DNA from: Gaeumannomyces sp. JS-464 | Taxonomy: Eukaryota > Ascomycota > Sordariomycetes > Magnaporthales > Magnaporthaceae | NCBI GenBank assembly: GCA_002197995.1 | Contig: NGZR01000005.1 | Span: forward strand, 4,402,001 to 4,466,000 | DNA: 64,000 nt | Direction: 5' to 3' | Part shown: positions 25,204-37,926 of the stretch, in pieces | Layout: each line of letters begins with the position of its first letter | Position numbering within the stretch: the first letter of the stretch is position 1 | Position numbers and translations under genes: made by a program | Notes under the pieces: model-generated | Told to the model about the DNA's origin: nothing | Databases searched by the model: none | The model's input: only the letters and a program-made list of their open reading frames with translations

Positions 25204-27559
25204 TTTTAAATTAGTATTAATTAATTTTTATTAATATCTTTCCATTTATAAACGAACGAAAATATAAAACGGGCGAATTAGGAAATATAACATTATTTAC
25301 GCTATTTTATCGTTTTTTTCCAAAAAAATTAAGCTTTTTATTTAAACGTTTACTAATTAGCGTTAAATAATCGAAATTCCACCGTAACGGGTTTTAATTC
25401 GAATTAGTTATTATTAGGATTTAATATTAACCCCGTATTAAAAAGCATATATATAATAAAATATTAATAACGAACGAAAAAAAAGCGAATTGCAACGTTT
25501 TTAGCATATTTAAAAAAAGGTTTAAAAATGGTTATAATTGTAATAACATACGTTTAATAACAATAAAAAACTAACGCGAATAAATCCCGGCGTTTAATAA
25601 AAAGGTTTAAAATAAGCGATAAAATGTGGTTTTTATTTCGCAATATAAAAAATAAATCGTTTTAATAAAAAGTTAAATTAAATAGTAAATAAATTTAAAA
25701 TAATAACGGTATTTAACTTATATAATATTATATTAAACGTATTAAAAAGCATTTATTTTAACTTTTACGTAAAATTAATATAACGTATAATAAACGACCC
25801 GCTTTTAAATTAAAAAAATATAAACACGCAATTCGGCTTAATATTAATACCATTTCCCGAAAACGGGAAATTTTAAAACGAGTTTTTAATAAAAAAGATT
25901 TTAATTGTTAAAAACGCAAAAAAAGGGAAAAATAAGCATTAATATAATAAACCAGCTATAATAAAACAGTTTAATACCTTTTAAAAAAATTTATTAAAAT
26001 AGCAGCGTTAAAAAGTTTAAAACCTAATAAAATAACGCCCGGAAAAATAACGGTTTAAATTTAAAAAGCAATAAAAACCGTAAAAAAACGCAAAAAAAAC
26101 CGTTTAAAAAATAACATAACTAAATTACGCGGTAAAAAAAAATAAAAAATAAAAAGCGTAAAACGTTAATATTAAAAAGTTTACGAAAATAAATTAACCC
26201 GCACTAATATTTAATAAATACGAAAACGTTAAATTTAAACGCTAAATAATGCAAAAAAGCACGCTAATTTTAACTAAAACAAGCACGCCGGCCCGCTATA
26301 ATAAAAATAAAAGTAAAAACTTTAAACGTTATTATAACAATATAAACCTAAGTTACGCTTTTAACGGCGGTTAGTACGAGCGTTATAAAGCTCGCTTTTC
26401 CCGTTATTCGGGTTCGCCTCGCCGTTGTAAATTAAATCGATAATAGTAATAATACGAGCAGCATCGTTTTTATAACGTAACTGCTCGCCGGCGGGGTAGC
26501 CCCGGCGCGAGCGAATATCGCAAGCTTGGAAAACGTTATTAATCGAAGACGACGAGCAATTACGAGGCCGGGGCGTAAATATTATAATGCCGCGGTTAGC
26601 AAAAAGCACGGGGCGTGCCGCGGCCGATAAAGCAGCGCAACGCGCAAAAGAGCAGGGCGCTTATTAGCGCTTCGAATGGATTCGGTAAACGAATCGACCG
26701 CGAAAAGCAAACGGTCCGTTTACGCCTTTTAACGGCGCGAGGCTTTTTTATTAGCACGTTAGCCGAAAGTTAATATTAAAACGCGCAATGCAAAAATAAA
26801 AGCCGAAAACATAATTTACGTAAATAAATTAAAAACCGCGAACGAAATAATTTTACATTTATTAATTATTGGGTTTACGCCGCAAAATTTTTTTTAAAAA
26901 TAGCGGGAAAAGCAAAGTTTTAATTAAAATTAACGTTTATTAAATTTACTATTAAGTTTAAACTTAATTAGCCCGGTTTAATTTTCGCTATTAACGTTAA
27001 TAAATAAAAAGGAACTCCCGGGTTAAAACGAAGCGCTAACTTTTACTAAAAGTAACACTTTTATATTTATAATACGCGTCGCTCGTAGTAAAAGCAAGCA
27101 TATCGCGATAAGCACGGCGCAAACTCGGCGAAAAGGTATAAAGCTTTATTCGAAATAACGCAAACCTCGCTTTTACCGCGACGGTAACAATTGCAAATTT
27201 AACTAAAACAATGCTTACCGCAAACCGTTTAACTCGTAGTTTTAGCTTTCGAAAAACAATTATTACATTCGAACTTAATATAAAAAAACCGCGTACTTTT
27301 CGTCGTTTAAATTTCTAAAAATTTTATCCGTATTAGCTACGTAACGGCGGTTAAATTTTTTTTTATCGCGGCGGTATTAAAGTAAAAGCGGGTTAATAAT
27401 GTAAATTAATAAAAGCAAAACGAATTTACCTTATTAAAAAAGTCCAAATCGCTAAATTAATAACCCGGAAAATTACCACCGCCGAAACCAAATGCAATAA
27501 TAGCTATAATAACGGTACAAAAAAGTTAAAAATAAATAAAACCGCAAAAAAGCGGGCCC
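25204..27559. other. RIPed debris, probably gypsy B continuation and other elements
   Basis: By position, this should begin with the rest of the gypsy B integrase interrupted at 10192, but no convincing integrase motif could be read. At 26361-26700 there is a GC-richer patch holding an 82-residue minus-strand frame with motifs GYPAGEQLRYKND and TIIDLIYNGE. I do not recognise it. It may belong to a transposable-element protein whose CpG-rich codons escaped RIP. No terminal repeats were found. Confidence 0.4.
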
Positions 27560-28680
27560 GAAAAAGGTAAATAAAGCATTAAATAAACGTTAAAAAGCTA
27601 AAAAAAAACAAGTATTCGATTTAAAAAGTTACTTACTATTAAAAAAAAAACGAAACGTGTTAAATTAAAAAGCGTTAAATAAATAGTTATAATAAAAAAT
27701 GCGCGATTAAAAAGGTTTTAAAAAGGAAAACGGCGGCGATTTGTTAACGATGTAACATTTGCGGTAAAACTGGATATAATACGCGCATTTTTTAAAAAAA
27801 AGTAAAAATGTTTAATATATATAATTTAAATAGTTTAAATGAATTGCTAGCGTTATTAAGTTAGTATACACGTTAATTGTTTAAAAGTCGAGTATAAGTA
27901 ATCGATTTACTAATTTAACTGATTTGCTAGTAAACCACGTTAATAATTTTAAAAAACGAATTATTAAATAACGATTTATTTTTAAAAAAAAAAAAAGTAA
28001 GCTTTTTTAATTTATAAACGGTTTTTATTTTATAAAAAGAATTTAAAAAGAAATTATAAAAAAGGTTAATATATTATAAAAAAACATAAACGAAAAAAAA
28101 CGCTATTAACGTTTAAATGAAAATAAAAATAATTATTATTATATATATTTATTTACTTTTTTAATTTATATAAATTATAAAAAAAATTGTTTTTAAAATT
28201 ATAATTAAAATAAAACCGTATTTTTAATATAATAACCGTTATATAAAATTAAATAAAAAGGTTTTTTTTTAAATTTTTTATAAATAACGTAATTTATTAA
28301 TAAATAACGCATATTAGCAAATAGCGCACTTATATTTAACTTTTAATTAATCGACGCGTATATTAACTTAATAACTTTGAAAATCCATTTAAACTATTTA
28401 AAACTATATATATTAAACATTTTTACTTTTTTTAATAAATGCGCGTATTATATTTAGTTTTACCGCACATGTTATATCGTTAACAAGTTATCGTCGCTTT
28501 TTTTTTAACTTTTATAATCGCGTATTTTTTATTATAACTATTTATTTAACTCCTTTTAATTTAAAACATTTTATACTTTTTTAATAATAAATAACCCTTT
28601 TTATTAAACACGTGTTTTTTTAACCTTTTAGCGTTTATTTAATACTTTGTTCACTTTTTTAAACGTAAACATTTCGGTTT
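27560..28680. repeat. Large imperfect inverted repeat (head-to-head repeat pair)
   Basis: Bases about 27560-27895 reappear as the reverse complement at about 28325-28680. Shared landmarks include TTAACGAT, GCGGTAAAACT, ATAATACGCGCAT and AAATAAATAGTTATAATAAA. The arms differ by transitions and small indels, consistent with independent RIP of two copies. The inner ends differ: the left arm runs into ATCGATTTACTAATTTAAC, the right arm into GCTAATATGCG. Both inner motifs recur together at 38690-38850, so the arms are two opposite-facing copies of one repeat family. The spacer and the stretch 28681-29298 are more than three quarters A+T and hold no gene I can see. Confidence 0.7.
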
Positions 28681-29298
28681 AAAAATGGGCTATTTTATAT
28701 ATTATCGCTTTCGCGTTTTTTGCGATTTAATTTACAATTATATAAATGGAAATCGAAAAACTACTTTAGTAATTAAAAATTCGAGTTTTAATATATTCGA
28801 ATTGCAAAGTTGCTTTTTTAACTATTTTAAACGTTTTAAAAGTTTAAAGTTTAAAGTTATTTAAAAGCGTTTTAAAAAAATTAAAATTTATAATTTTACA
28901 TTTAACTTTTTTAAAACCGAATTTAAATTAAAAAAAGCAAAATTAGTTTTTTAAAAGCCTTTTTAAATGTTTTTTTCTGTTATAAAATTAAAAAATGCCG
29001 TTTTAAACGCTAAAAAAACTCGATTTTAATTACGTAGTTAACGTATAATTTTATTAAATTTTCGATTTATTAACCGTACGTTTTTTTAACTAGTTAAAAC
29101 ATTTAACGTTAAACGGTTAAAAAAAAATAAAACGAATGCGAAAGTATATAAAACGTAATAATGTTATATTTTTAATAATAAAGCTCGAAATTTATCGAAT
29201 AATAGCTTTTATAACCGTTTAATATTAATAAAAAATAAAATTTTATAAAACGAATTGCAATATGTTTATTAAAATGTTAAATTCATTTTAAACAAAAC

Positions 29299-29319
29299 TT
29301 GTTTGTAATTTATTTATTA
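29299..29319. repeat. Target site duplication, left copy (LINE copy B)
   Basis: A 21-base string beginning TTGTTTGTAATTT here is repeated exactly at 37906-37926. Because the LINE tail is TAA-rich, the true duplication may be a few bases shorter. Confidence 0.85.
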
Positions 29320-29764
29320 TTATTAGTTATACTGCCGTTATGTTTATAAAAACCTCGGTGCCTTTGCTGTTTTTATATACATGTAAAAACCCTTAAACTC
29401 GTTTCCGGGTGCGGTCCGCATCCGGCTCGGTGGCTTAAAAGTAAAAACCATATTTGCTTTTCGTATACGGTTTTTGCTGTATTAAACAATAGTGCCGTTT
29501 ACTTAATTCCTGCGATTGCTTTTAAAAGTTCCATCGCGGAAGCGTCCTTATAATTAATAGTGACAATAGGAAAGTACGCAAAGGAAAAACTGTAAGGAAT
29601 GCATATTGCGCTTAGGTAGCGCCCCGGTGCCGGGTTTTCTTTTTTTATGGTAATATTAGTAGTGGTGGTGTTGGTTCGGTTAGTTGCGGTGGTTTAGTTA
29701 TTCGCGTCCCGAGGTTTCCCGGTCCCGCTTCGGTGCCTGGTCGCGTGGCTACTTCGTAAAGTTC

Positions 29765-29779
29765 GGGGGTCGTAGTTAA
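29765..29779. repeat. Target site duplication, left copy (GC-rich insertion)
   Basis: GGGGGTCGTAGTTAA here matches GGGGGTCGTGGTTAA at 31123-31137 with one G/A transition. The related LINE copy 1 has a single uninterrupted equivalent near 1250. Confidence 0.85.
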
Positions 29780-31122
29780 GAAAGAGAAAAAGAAAGTATA
29801 TTTAACGTTAGCTAGTCGGGATTTACTAGTCCCTGCCTCCCAAGGGGCATATGACGTGCTAGCGCTACCTAAGCTTAACACGAGGCTATATGTTGCTATC
29901 GAAGCGGCTAACAAATTAAACCATAAGGCAAACCAGCAAAAAAAAAAAAAAAAAAAAAAAAAGGGAAGGCTTACCCAAGGCACACGGTCTTTGGGCCGCA
30001 TTCCGGCGCTCCTTGTTAGTGAGCGGGCAATCGGCAAAAGGGCGAATAAACGCCGGGGCGTTGTAAGCGCTGCTATTAGTGGTAAAGGAAAGCAATCGGC
30101 CGGCAAAGTGCCGGGAAAGTGTAAGGCCGGGTGTGGGCGGAAGGGGCTTCGGGCCCCCCTAAGCCCGGCCAAAAAAAGAAAGTTCGGGGGCTGGAGGGCT
30201 TAATTCCAACCCTGTACGCTCCTTGTATGTTTAAACGCGTGTTAACGATAGGTATCGTGGGTGCGTATAATCGACTTAAAAGGAGTCGCGAGGATGGCGG
30301 GGGGACGCTAGCGGCCGGGCTGGTGCCATTCCCAGCCCGGCGTGCTCTTTATATCGCGTATTAAACAATAGGCTGCGCGGTTTACCAACGTGGTGCAGGT
30401 CGTGCTTTTACGGTCACGTTGGCAAACAAAGCCGCGGCAGGATCTTGCGCGTGCGATGCCACCTATACTTCAGTATAGCCCGGCGTAACAACAAACAAAG
30501 GCGCGAGCGTTAAGCCAATCTTGCGCGTGCGTGCTTAAACAAAAGCTTAAGCAGGCTAATCTTGCGCCGTGCGTATCGTTAGGATACGGTCGAAAAAGGA
30601 ATCGCGTATATGTACGACCGAAAGGGTCGCGTGTGTGGCGGGGGACGGCGGCGGCCGGGCCGGCTATTCGTCCGATGTGTTCTAACTGCTTGCCGGCCTG
30701 CAGTCTTTTTGTGCGTTTCGAAATCGTATCGTCGCGTGTCGTATACCCGCGAGGCGAAGGCGAATGAAAGTTAAAGGGCGGTTAGCCTGGTAATGCGCGG
30801 AGGTTGGAGCAATCCAATTGTCGAAGGTTTCGGCGCGCGCGAAGCGCGCCTGGGCTGTAAGGGGTGCAGGCCTTCCTATTAGCTGGCAATAGGCACCCCG
30901 AACCTTTGCCAGCCTACTTTTTTTGCACCTTTAGCCCAGTTGCGTCGTCGTCGTCGTTGTTGAAAGGACGCCGGCGAACGCGGGCAAAATAAAGCCAATT
31001 GGCTTGTTAGCGCCCACATAGCGTTTCCGACTTATTTTGGTGGGACCAGTACCAAAAATGGCCGGGCTTCCTTAACGGCCACTAACAATGGGTCCGTTAG
31101 GAAGAATTTTTCGGGGGAAGGT
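29780..31122 (+). mobile_element. GC-rich, nearly un-RIPed 1.3-kb insertion rich in hairpins
   Basis: This block sits inside LINE copy B, between 15-bp target duplications. In contrast to everything around it, it keeps CpA and TpG and is GC-rich. The left 180 bp gives an open plus-strand frame (ALPKLNTRLYVAIEAANKL near 29858-29915) that runs into a 25-A tract (29938-29962) and a Lys/Arg-rich tail. This looks like the end of a protein-coding region. The remaining roughly 900 bp has no ORF of note but carries many perfect short hairpins (see findings). Long duplications without terminal inverted repeats suggest a 5'-truncated target-primed retroelement of another family on the plus strand. No poly(A) or simple tail is present at 31122. 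The family was not recognised. Confidence 0.6.
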
Positions 31123-31137
31123 GGGGGTCGTGGTTAA
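31123..31137. repeat. Target site duplication, right copy (GC-rich insertion)
   Basis: This is the counterpart of 29765-29779. LINE copy B sequence resumes after it (GTAACTCGACGTAATTA, as in LINE copy 1). Confidence 0.85.
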
Positions 31138-32904
31138 CGTTAAGTAACTCGACGTAATTATGTTATTCGCTTCCGGAGGTAACGCTTCGGTTGCGGATTG
31201 TTTTTTCGCTTATAGCGCGCATCCGATTTTTTTATTAGTTCGCCGTTTTCGTAATTGTATTGCTTTTGCTTTATTTATGTTATACCTTCCGATTATGCCT
31301 TTATTTCCTTCCGGGTGCGGGTTTTTACCGTTCTTTCCCTTTTTGCCTCCAAAGGTTTTTGCCCTTTCTTTTTCGCCCTTTTTAATCTTTTTCTTATTAT
31401 AACCTTTAATTTTTTTTTTCCACCTTTGCTCCCAATTTTCGCGCATCCTCCCGCCCGCGCTTTTACACTTGCCTTCCGCGCTTCGTTCCTTTTTTAGCTC
31501 CTATCTTTTTGCATTATGGCCCAAAAACAAAACTCCCCGTTTTCCTCGCGGCGGCGCGCGCGGTAATGCGCGCGGCGGCCATAACGGCAACGGTGGTGGT
31601 GGCGGCCTTGCGTTTGCTCCTCCTCGTAGCGATCGCGACGAGTACCCATTTTCCAGCTTTAACGATAATAACGACTTCGAGGCCGGCGTTGCTCCGAACC
31701 CGCGTTAAAGCTATAAGTGCGGTTTTGCACCGCTTCGTTCCCTATTTTTTTGCTAATTTTTTTCTTTTTTTTTTTAGCTTTACCGTTTGTACCAAAAAGG
31801 AGTACAAAACGGCGATCGCTATTTTTCCGGGTTACATTTTTACAACTCGATGGATATATTTTTCGTATCGTTTTTTTTTTTATCCCGCTTCGTTAACTTT
31901 TTAAACTTACTTGCAAAATTTGTATTAATTGCATTTAACGTTTTATTAACGGCATTTAGTGCCGGCGCCGTCCGGAAATGCTATTATAAAGCTTATATTT
32001 TTTATTTGCTCCGCTTTTTTTTTTGCTTAGTTTCGGGTTATTAATTTATGTTTTTAGCTTTTCGCGTTTTAACTTATGTAAAATGCGCCTTTTCGCGCGG
32101 GCTTACGTTTAAATTTATTATTTTTTTTATTGCTTTTTTTTATTGCTAATTTATTAATTCCGCTTTGGTAACCTTTCGTTAGCATTAAGGATTAGGTTTA
32201 TAGCGTTTTTCGTGCTTATTAGCGTTATATTTAATCCCTTTTTAAAACTATTGCCGATTTGGAGAATATTTTAGCGGAAGTCGCTTATACCGCTAAGGTT
32301 TATAGCGGTTTTATTCCGGTGTTATATGCTTTATTACTAATGCTTTTTTTTAGCTTCGTTATACCACTTTAAAGCACGTTATCGCCGGTTACGTTCGATT
32401 TGCGAAGGATATCGGGAAGCGGTTTAGCGTCCCTTTTAATGCTGGGTTTTCGCGCTCGTTCTTTTTTAATTTAAAAAGCGCTTTTGCTATTATAACTGCA
32501 TTTAATGGCTCGGGTTTCGTTCGCTTTCTTTTCGGTAATATGGTGCTTTCGGCGTAAGTTATATCGGGTTAAGCTTTTAAAATTATCGATACGTGGGATT
32601 CGTTTAACCGTATTTAAATAAAGGCGTTAGCTTTAAAGCGGGCTAAAATACGGGTTTATCGATATTTTTTTTTATATCGTTATTTTCTTTTAGTTTGCTA
32701 ACCTTTTTATATTTGCTAAATATTTTTCGTGTAAAATTTTTTTAATTTTACTTTTAGTCGGATTTTAGCTAAATATCGGAAGGATATTATTAACGAAATA
32801 TTAAAAAAAATGGGTAAAAATAAAAATAATTAGCTTAATCGGTTTTTTTTTTAATTGCGGTTCGCATATAAAGTGTTAACGTCGGTTTACTTTTCTTTTT
32901 TTTC

Positions 32905-35900
32905 GTTTTTTAGTAAGGTATTTCGTTTAGCGTTTTATAATTATTTATGGTTCGGTTTTTTTTCGATTTAATAGCGTTTTTTTTTTCCTTTTTTTTTGCG
33001 CGTTTTCCTTTTACCTTTTTTATTGCTTTAAAATTTATTAGTTTTTTAATTTTAAACATTATGCGTATTGCTTTTTAAATGGTATATTCTTTATTTCCTA
33101 TAGCTCGAAATATGCTTTTTAGTTATTCGCTTATGCTATCCTAATGCTATCCCGCTATTTGTTTTAACGGGTGCATTAGGTTAACACGTGTTATATTATT
33201 TTCCTTTTATCCGTTACCGCATTCGCATAGCGGCGTTACGCGTTAAGTACGTTCCTGTTAAATAAAAAAGCATTTAAATTAAGCTTTTCCGTTTTAACTT
33301 AAATTACTATTAAGTTATATGCTTTTGGCATTTTTTCGTAATATTTAACCATTTTTTCCGTAAATAAAAAGTTATCCGCTAAATACGCGGTTTTATGCCG
33401 GTTCGTTTTTTTTGCCGCTTTTGTTAAATTAGCAACTTTTAACTTCCATTTTATTATTACGTTAGGGTTTTACGTTTCGCGTATTTATATTTAAACTTTT
33501 TTTCGTTTCCGCGGGGGATTAATTTGCGTTTCGGTTTTAGGAATATTTTAAATCGGTTTTAACGTTTCGTTTATCTCTTTTTGTTTGGCCGCTTTAAAAG
33601 TATGGTTTTTTTGCTTCGTTTTCGGTATTTTAACCTTTTAAATCGGCTCGTTACTTTCGTTATCGCTTTGTTAATCCGTTATATTATTCCAATTTCCAGC
33701 TATTTATTTTTTATATTAATTACCTTTTCGTTTAGGTATAAATTTAAAAGTGGCACGTAGGTTTTTATTTCCAAATAAGCTAATAACGTTGCTTTATATA
33801 CTTTAGCTACCATTTTAAAATATGTTTGCTATTTTTTTGCTAACTTTTTAACCGCGCTTCGGGGCCGGCCCCGTGGTTCGGTTAAAAAGTGGTATATTAC
33901 AGCTTTATATACCATCGCGCTTTTGCATATTATTACGTATAATTGTTTCGTTTTAACGAGGCTATTTTCCCACGTTACCGTTGCGAGTTTTATTATCGCT
34001 AGTTATTATTTTTCCTATTTGCTTTTCGCTTATTTAATATAAACTTTAAAGTTTAATTTATAATTTAGCTAAACTTCGAGGAATTTCGCCGTTAACGATG
34101 GCTATACGTAAATAGCTCCGGTATAAACCCGGGTTTGGTTTAAAGCTTTAGTAAAATGCAATAGCTCGGTTTTTAATGCGTTAAATATTATTCCTGTTAT
34201 TTTTGCCCACGTTTGGCATACGTTTTAAGCTTTTTCTAATAGTTGTACCGTTTTCGTTATAATGCCCTTTATTATTAAAAGGTTAATATCGTTGGCGAAA
34301 TTAACTACCGTTATTTTTGGGATTTTTTCCAACTTGTCGTATAATAACGCGATGTAAAGGATAAATAATATAAGTAATAATAGTAATCTTTATAAAACTT
34401 TTACAATTATTAATATTAGCGCTAACGTATTTCCGTTAAATTAAATTGGGCCGTTTTATTTATAAGCTAGCTTTTAATTTATTTAACTATTTTTGGTAAA
34501 AATCCTTGCTTTCGCATTATATTAAGCAGTTTAATATGGTTAATATTATCGAATGCCTTTAATAAATCGAATTGCAATAGCGAGGTTATAACGCCGTAAT
34601 TTTACGCTATTATTACTATGTTTATCACTTGTTTAATAGCAAGTTCGGTATTACGTTTTTTTTTATTGCCCATTTATTTTTCCGGTAAAAGTCCTTTTTT
34701 TCGCTTCGTTAGCGATCCGTTTTCCTATTATAGCTTTTATAATTTTAAAAATGGACGAAAAAAGTGCGATCGTTTCCATCCTTCCGCTATTTTCTTATCT
34801 TTTATGCTTTTGCCTAGCTTTAGCAGCACTATTATAAATGCGTTTCGAAAGCGCTTCGGAAAATATTTAAAGTCGAAATTGGCGTTAGCTATTTTGGATA
34901 TAACTTTTTAATAAAGTTCGCCGTATGCTTTTAAAAGTCCGTTTAATAAATTATCCGCTTTCGGGGCTTTCCAATTTTACGTTCTTTTTAAAGCCGTTAA
35001 TACGTCGCCGCCTTTCGGGTTTACCATATGTTTTATTAGGAACGCGTAATAAAACGTATCGTTGTTAAACGTAGTATTTGTAATATCAGTTAATCCGCTT
35101 TCGGGTTAAGGTAAAACTTGGCCGTTAAAGCTATTGCTTTATTTGCGTAAGTATTAGCTAATTCCTAATTACCGTTTTTTAATCGGTGCAAATCCGGTAA
35201 TTTGGTTAAATCTCGTTTTTTATAGCTACGTAATTTCGCTTACCGTTTTACGTTCCAAAAAGTGGCTTTTTTCTCTTTTATTTTAATGCCTCCCTAATAA
35301 ACTTTTTCCAATGCGCATTAACCGCTTTCCTTTTTTCCTTTATAAAAGCCTTATCCGCTGCTTTTAATTCGTTATAGCTATTTTATGTTTTTAACTTCGT
35401 GTATGCACGCCGGTACCTCCTCGTTTTTTTTAGCGAGTTTAGTAAATTTTAAGTTTTAATACGGTGCTAGTTTAAAACTAGTTAATGTTTTTCTCCTCGG
35501 TGTTAACTTGTTAACGATTAAATTAATTGGTTTATTTAATATTTATTTAATTATCGATATTTTCCGGTATTTCTATATTTTAATTTCGATATGCTATATA
35601 GCTAATTGCAATTGCCTTTTTTTGGTCGTTTTTTATATTAATGTTTACTTTTTTCACACTTATTTTTCGGCGGTTTTTTGCTAAAGCGGTTTCGCTTCGG
35701 TATTAATTAGGATTATTTAAAAGTGGTAATTCGATTTTTTATTTCGTCGTTTTTACCTTCGTTATTTTACGGCTAACGCGTCGGATATTTATGCATAGTC
35801 GATTGTGCTTTTTCGTTCGCCAAATTTTTCTTTCGTTACCTTTTCGTAAAGTGTTGCAAGTTTAAGTTTCCATTAATGCGTTAGCGATAATAATACGTTT

Positions 35901-36560
35901 GCTTTTTCGTTTTGTTTATTATAAACGTCTTACATAAAGTGGGATTTTTCCTAATAAGGTTTGCAGTGTTATTGCTGTTTAATCGTGTTCGTTTTGGCTT
36001 TTTTACGATGCGAGGTTTAGCCGTTAATGGACGTATAATGCTGCGTTTAAACGGTTGTTAGCTTAGTGGTAAACCACCTCGTATTTGCACTTTGCTAATC
36101 TTTTTAAGTTTCCATATCGGTTTAACTCCGGCTTTTATATAGCTATTATATCGTATTTTTTCTTGTTAAATAGCGGGATATCTCCTTTTCCGCTCCTTTT
36201 TTTATGTTCTAGTACAATATCGAAATTACCATACGGGTTTTTTTGGGCTTTTTAGTGCGTTTTACGGGCTAATGCTATTTATTATCGGTAGCGGTTTGGA
36301 AAAGGGGGGAAGGCGGGAGGGGTTTGTCGGGGCCGTTATCTTTTCGGCTTTTTCGCGTACTTGCTCGTTTGCAATAACGGGGGGTTTAACTAGCGAGGAG
36401 CTCGTTTTGGGAGCGAAATGTATTATAAATAAAAAAGGCGGCCGTATATCGGTTCGGCTTTTAGGTAATTATAAATCTTTGCGGGTTTGCCGATTAATCG
36501 GCGTTTTAAAATCCGGGTTGGTAAGTTATTATCCGAATTTAAATTATTTTTTCGTTTTTT
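32905..36560 (-). pseudogene. LINE copy B ORF2 remnant (endonuclease, RT)
   Basis: Reverse-complement reading shows the same landmarks as copy A: PIALLS-type RT entry near 34740, a KAFDNIN segment near 34560, an RT box near 34280 reading FAND, and the Cys/His C-terminal motif near 33230. Stops occur every few dozen codons. Plus-strand ORFs in this interval (34618-34911, 36272-36565, 36744-36929) are antisense shadows. Their equivalents exist on the opposite strand of copy A. Confidence 0.7.
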
Positions 36561-37905
36561 GCTAAAGCTCGTTAGCCTTCCGGTTTCGAAGGGTTAGCGG
36601 GTTTGGAAAATGAAAAAGGTAACGTTTTTTATTGGTTTATAAGCTGCGCTTTTTAATATAAACCTTTTCGGTTAGTTTTAGTATATTTCCTTTGCTTTTC
36701 CTATAACGCGTTATATTATTTCGCATTTTCGGTAAAAGGCCGAATGCGGTTTATTATAATTTATGCATTTAGGTATAGCTTTTTAATATTAATAGTAAGC
36801 GTTGCATTGGTATTTTCCTTTTTAATGTTTTGGTTTTTCGCAATACGGGCACCGGTTTGGTTTAATACAAAACTTTTAACGGTATTCCCATTTAAAGCAA
36901 TTATAATATTAATTAGCTTTAACGTTTAATATAAACAGTTCGCAATTATAAATTATTGCTTTTATTACAAGTTTTCGTTCGTATGCTTAGTTCGCTACCG
37001 TTACCGTTCCGATACGAGCTAATACTATAGCATATTCGTAAAAAGTCCAAGCCGGCCATACGTATATAAATTTAACTTTTGCGTTTTGGTTTTCGGCGTT
37101 TAAATTTTTAATAAATGCGTTTAGGTTTTTTAAAAGTGCTTCCTATTTAAAACCTCGAATTACCACGTTCGCACCCGGATCGTTATTTAATCGCCGAATA
37201 CTTTTTTTACTTAATCGTTTTTTTTTTTATATTCCTTTGCGTTTATTTAAAAGCATACTATTACGTTTACGATAATTTTTCGTTTAACTTTTAACGGTAA
37301 AATCGGGTAAAAGTTGCGCCGTATTTAAATACTATTAGCGTAGTTAAATTAACTTAGTTTCGCCCGGCATTCGGGCCGGTAAGCCCGTAACCAATGCAAT
37401 AATATAAAACTTTTTGGTATTAGCTAATGCTTTTTTAACTTTTTCGAGTATTTTTGCTTTAAGCTTTTGCAGCGTATCGTTAATTACTAGTCCTTTTGTA
37501 GCGGCTTCGCGCTAGCGAGCCGCTTCCGCGTCGATCCCTCGCTTTGTTAGCTCCGACATTAGTTGCAAAATTTCCAGCAACTTTCCATTAATTACAAAGG
37601 GCTTTAGCTTATCGATAATCTCTTTTTCTTTTTTATTTTGGCGGTTGCGCGCCGGTTTCGTATCGTCGTGTCGCTGCTTCCCGCGTGTTTAAAAACGCGT
37701 TAGGAGGATTCACCGTTATGGCGTGCCGATTGGCCGCGAGCTTAAAATCGATCGCTATCGATTTTTGGCCCGCGCCGTCGGCGCGCGCACGATGCGGCAT
37801 CGATCCGGGGTCGAGTTGGCTGCGAGGGGTTCGATTTTGGCGTTAAAATTGGATTATTTGAAAGGGCTAACCGGTTACGCGTTTTTAAGGTCGCAGCAGT
37901 TCGTT

Positions 37906-37926
37906 TTGTTTGTAATTTATTTATTA
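37906..37926. repeat. Target site duplication, right copy (LINE copy B)
   Basis: This is an exact copy of the 21 bases at 29299-29319. Confidence 0.85.

Larger units (their letters stand above)
29320..37905 (-). mobile_element. LINE copy B, near full length, minus strand
   Basis: This is the same family as copy A but inverted. Its 3' tail is at 29320 (plus strand ATTATTATT) and its 5' end is at 37905. Removing the 29780-31122 insertion and the second copy of its duplicated target leaves about 7.2 kb. Landmarks correspond one to one with copy A. The RT lies at about 34000-34650, with the catalytic box now reading FAND. ORF1 zinc knuckles are near 36800-36920. A segment homologous to the end of copy A ORF2 lies near 32905. 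It lies between copies of an AT-rich repeat family and has 21-bp flanking duplications. All coding frames are RIPed. Confidence 0.85.
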
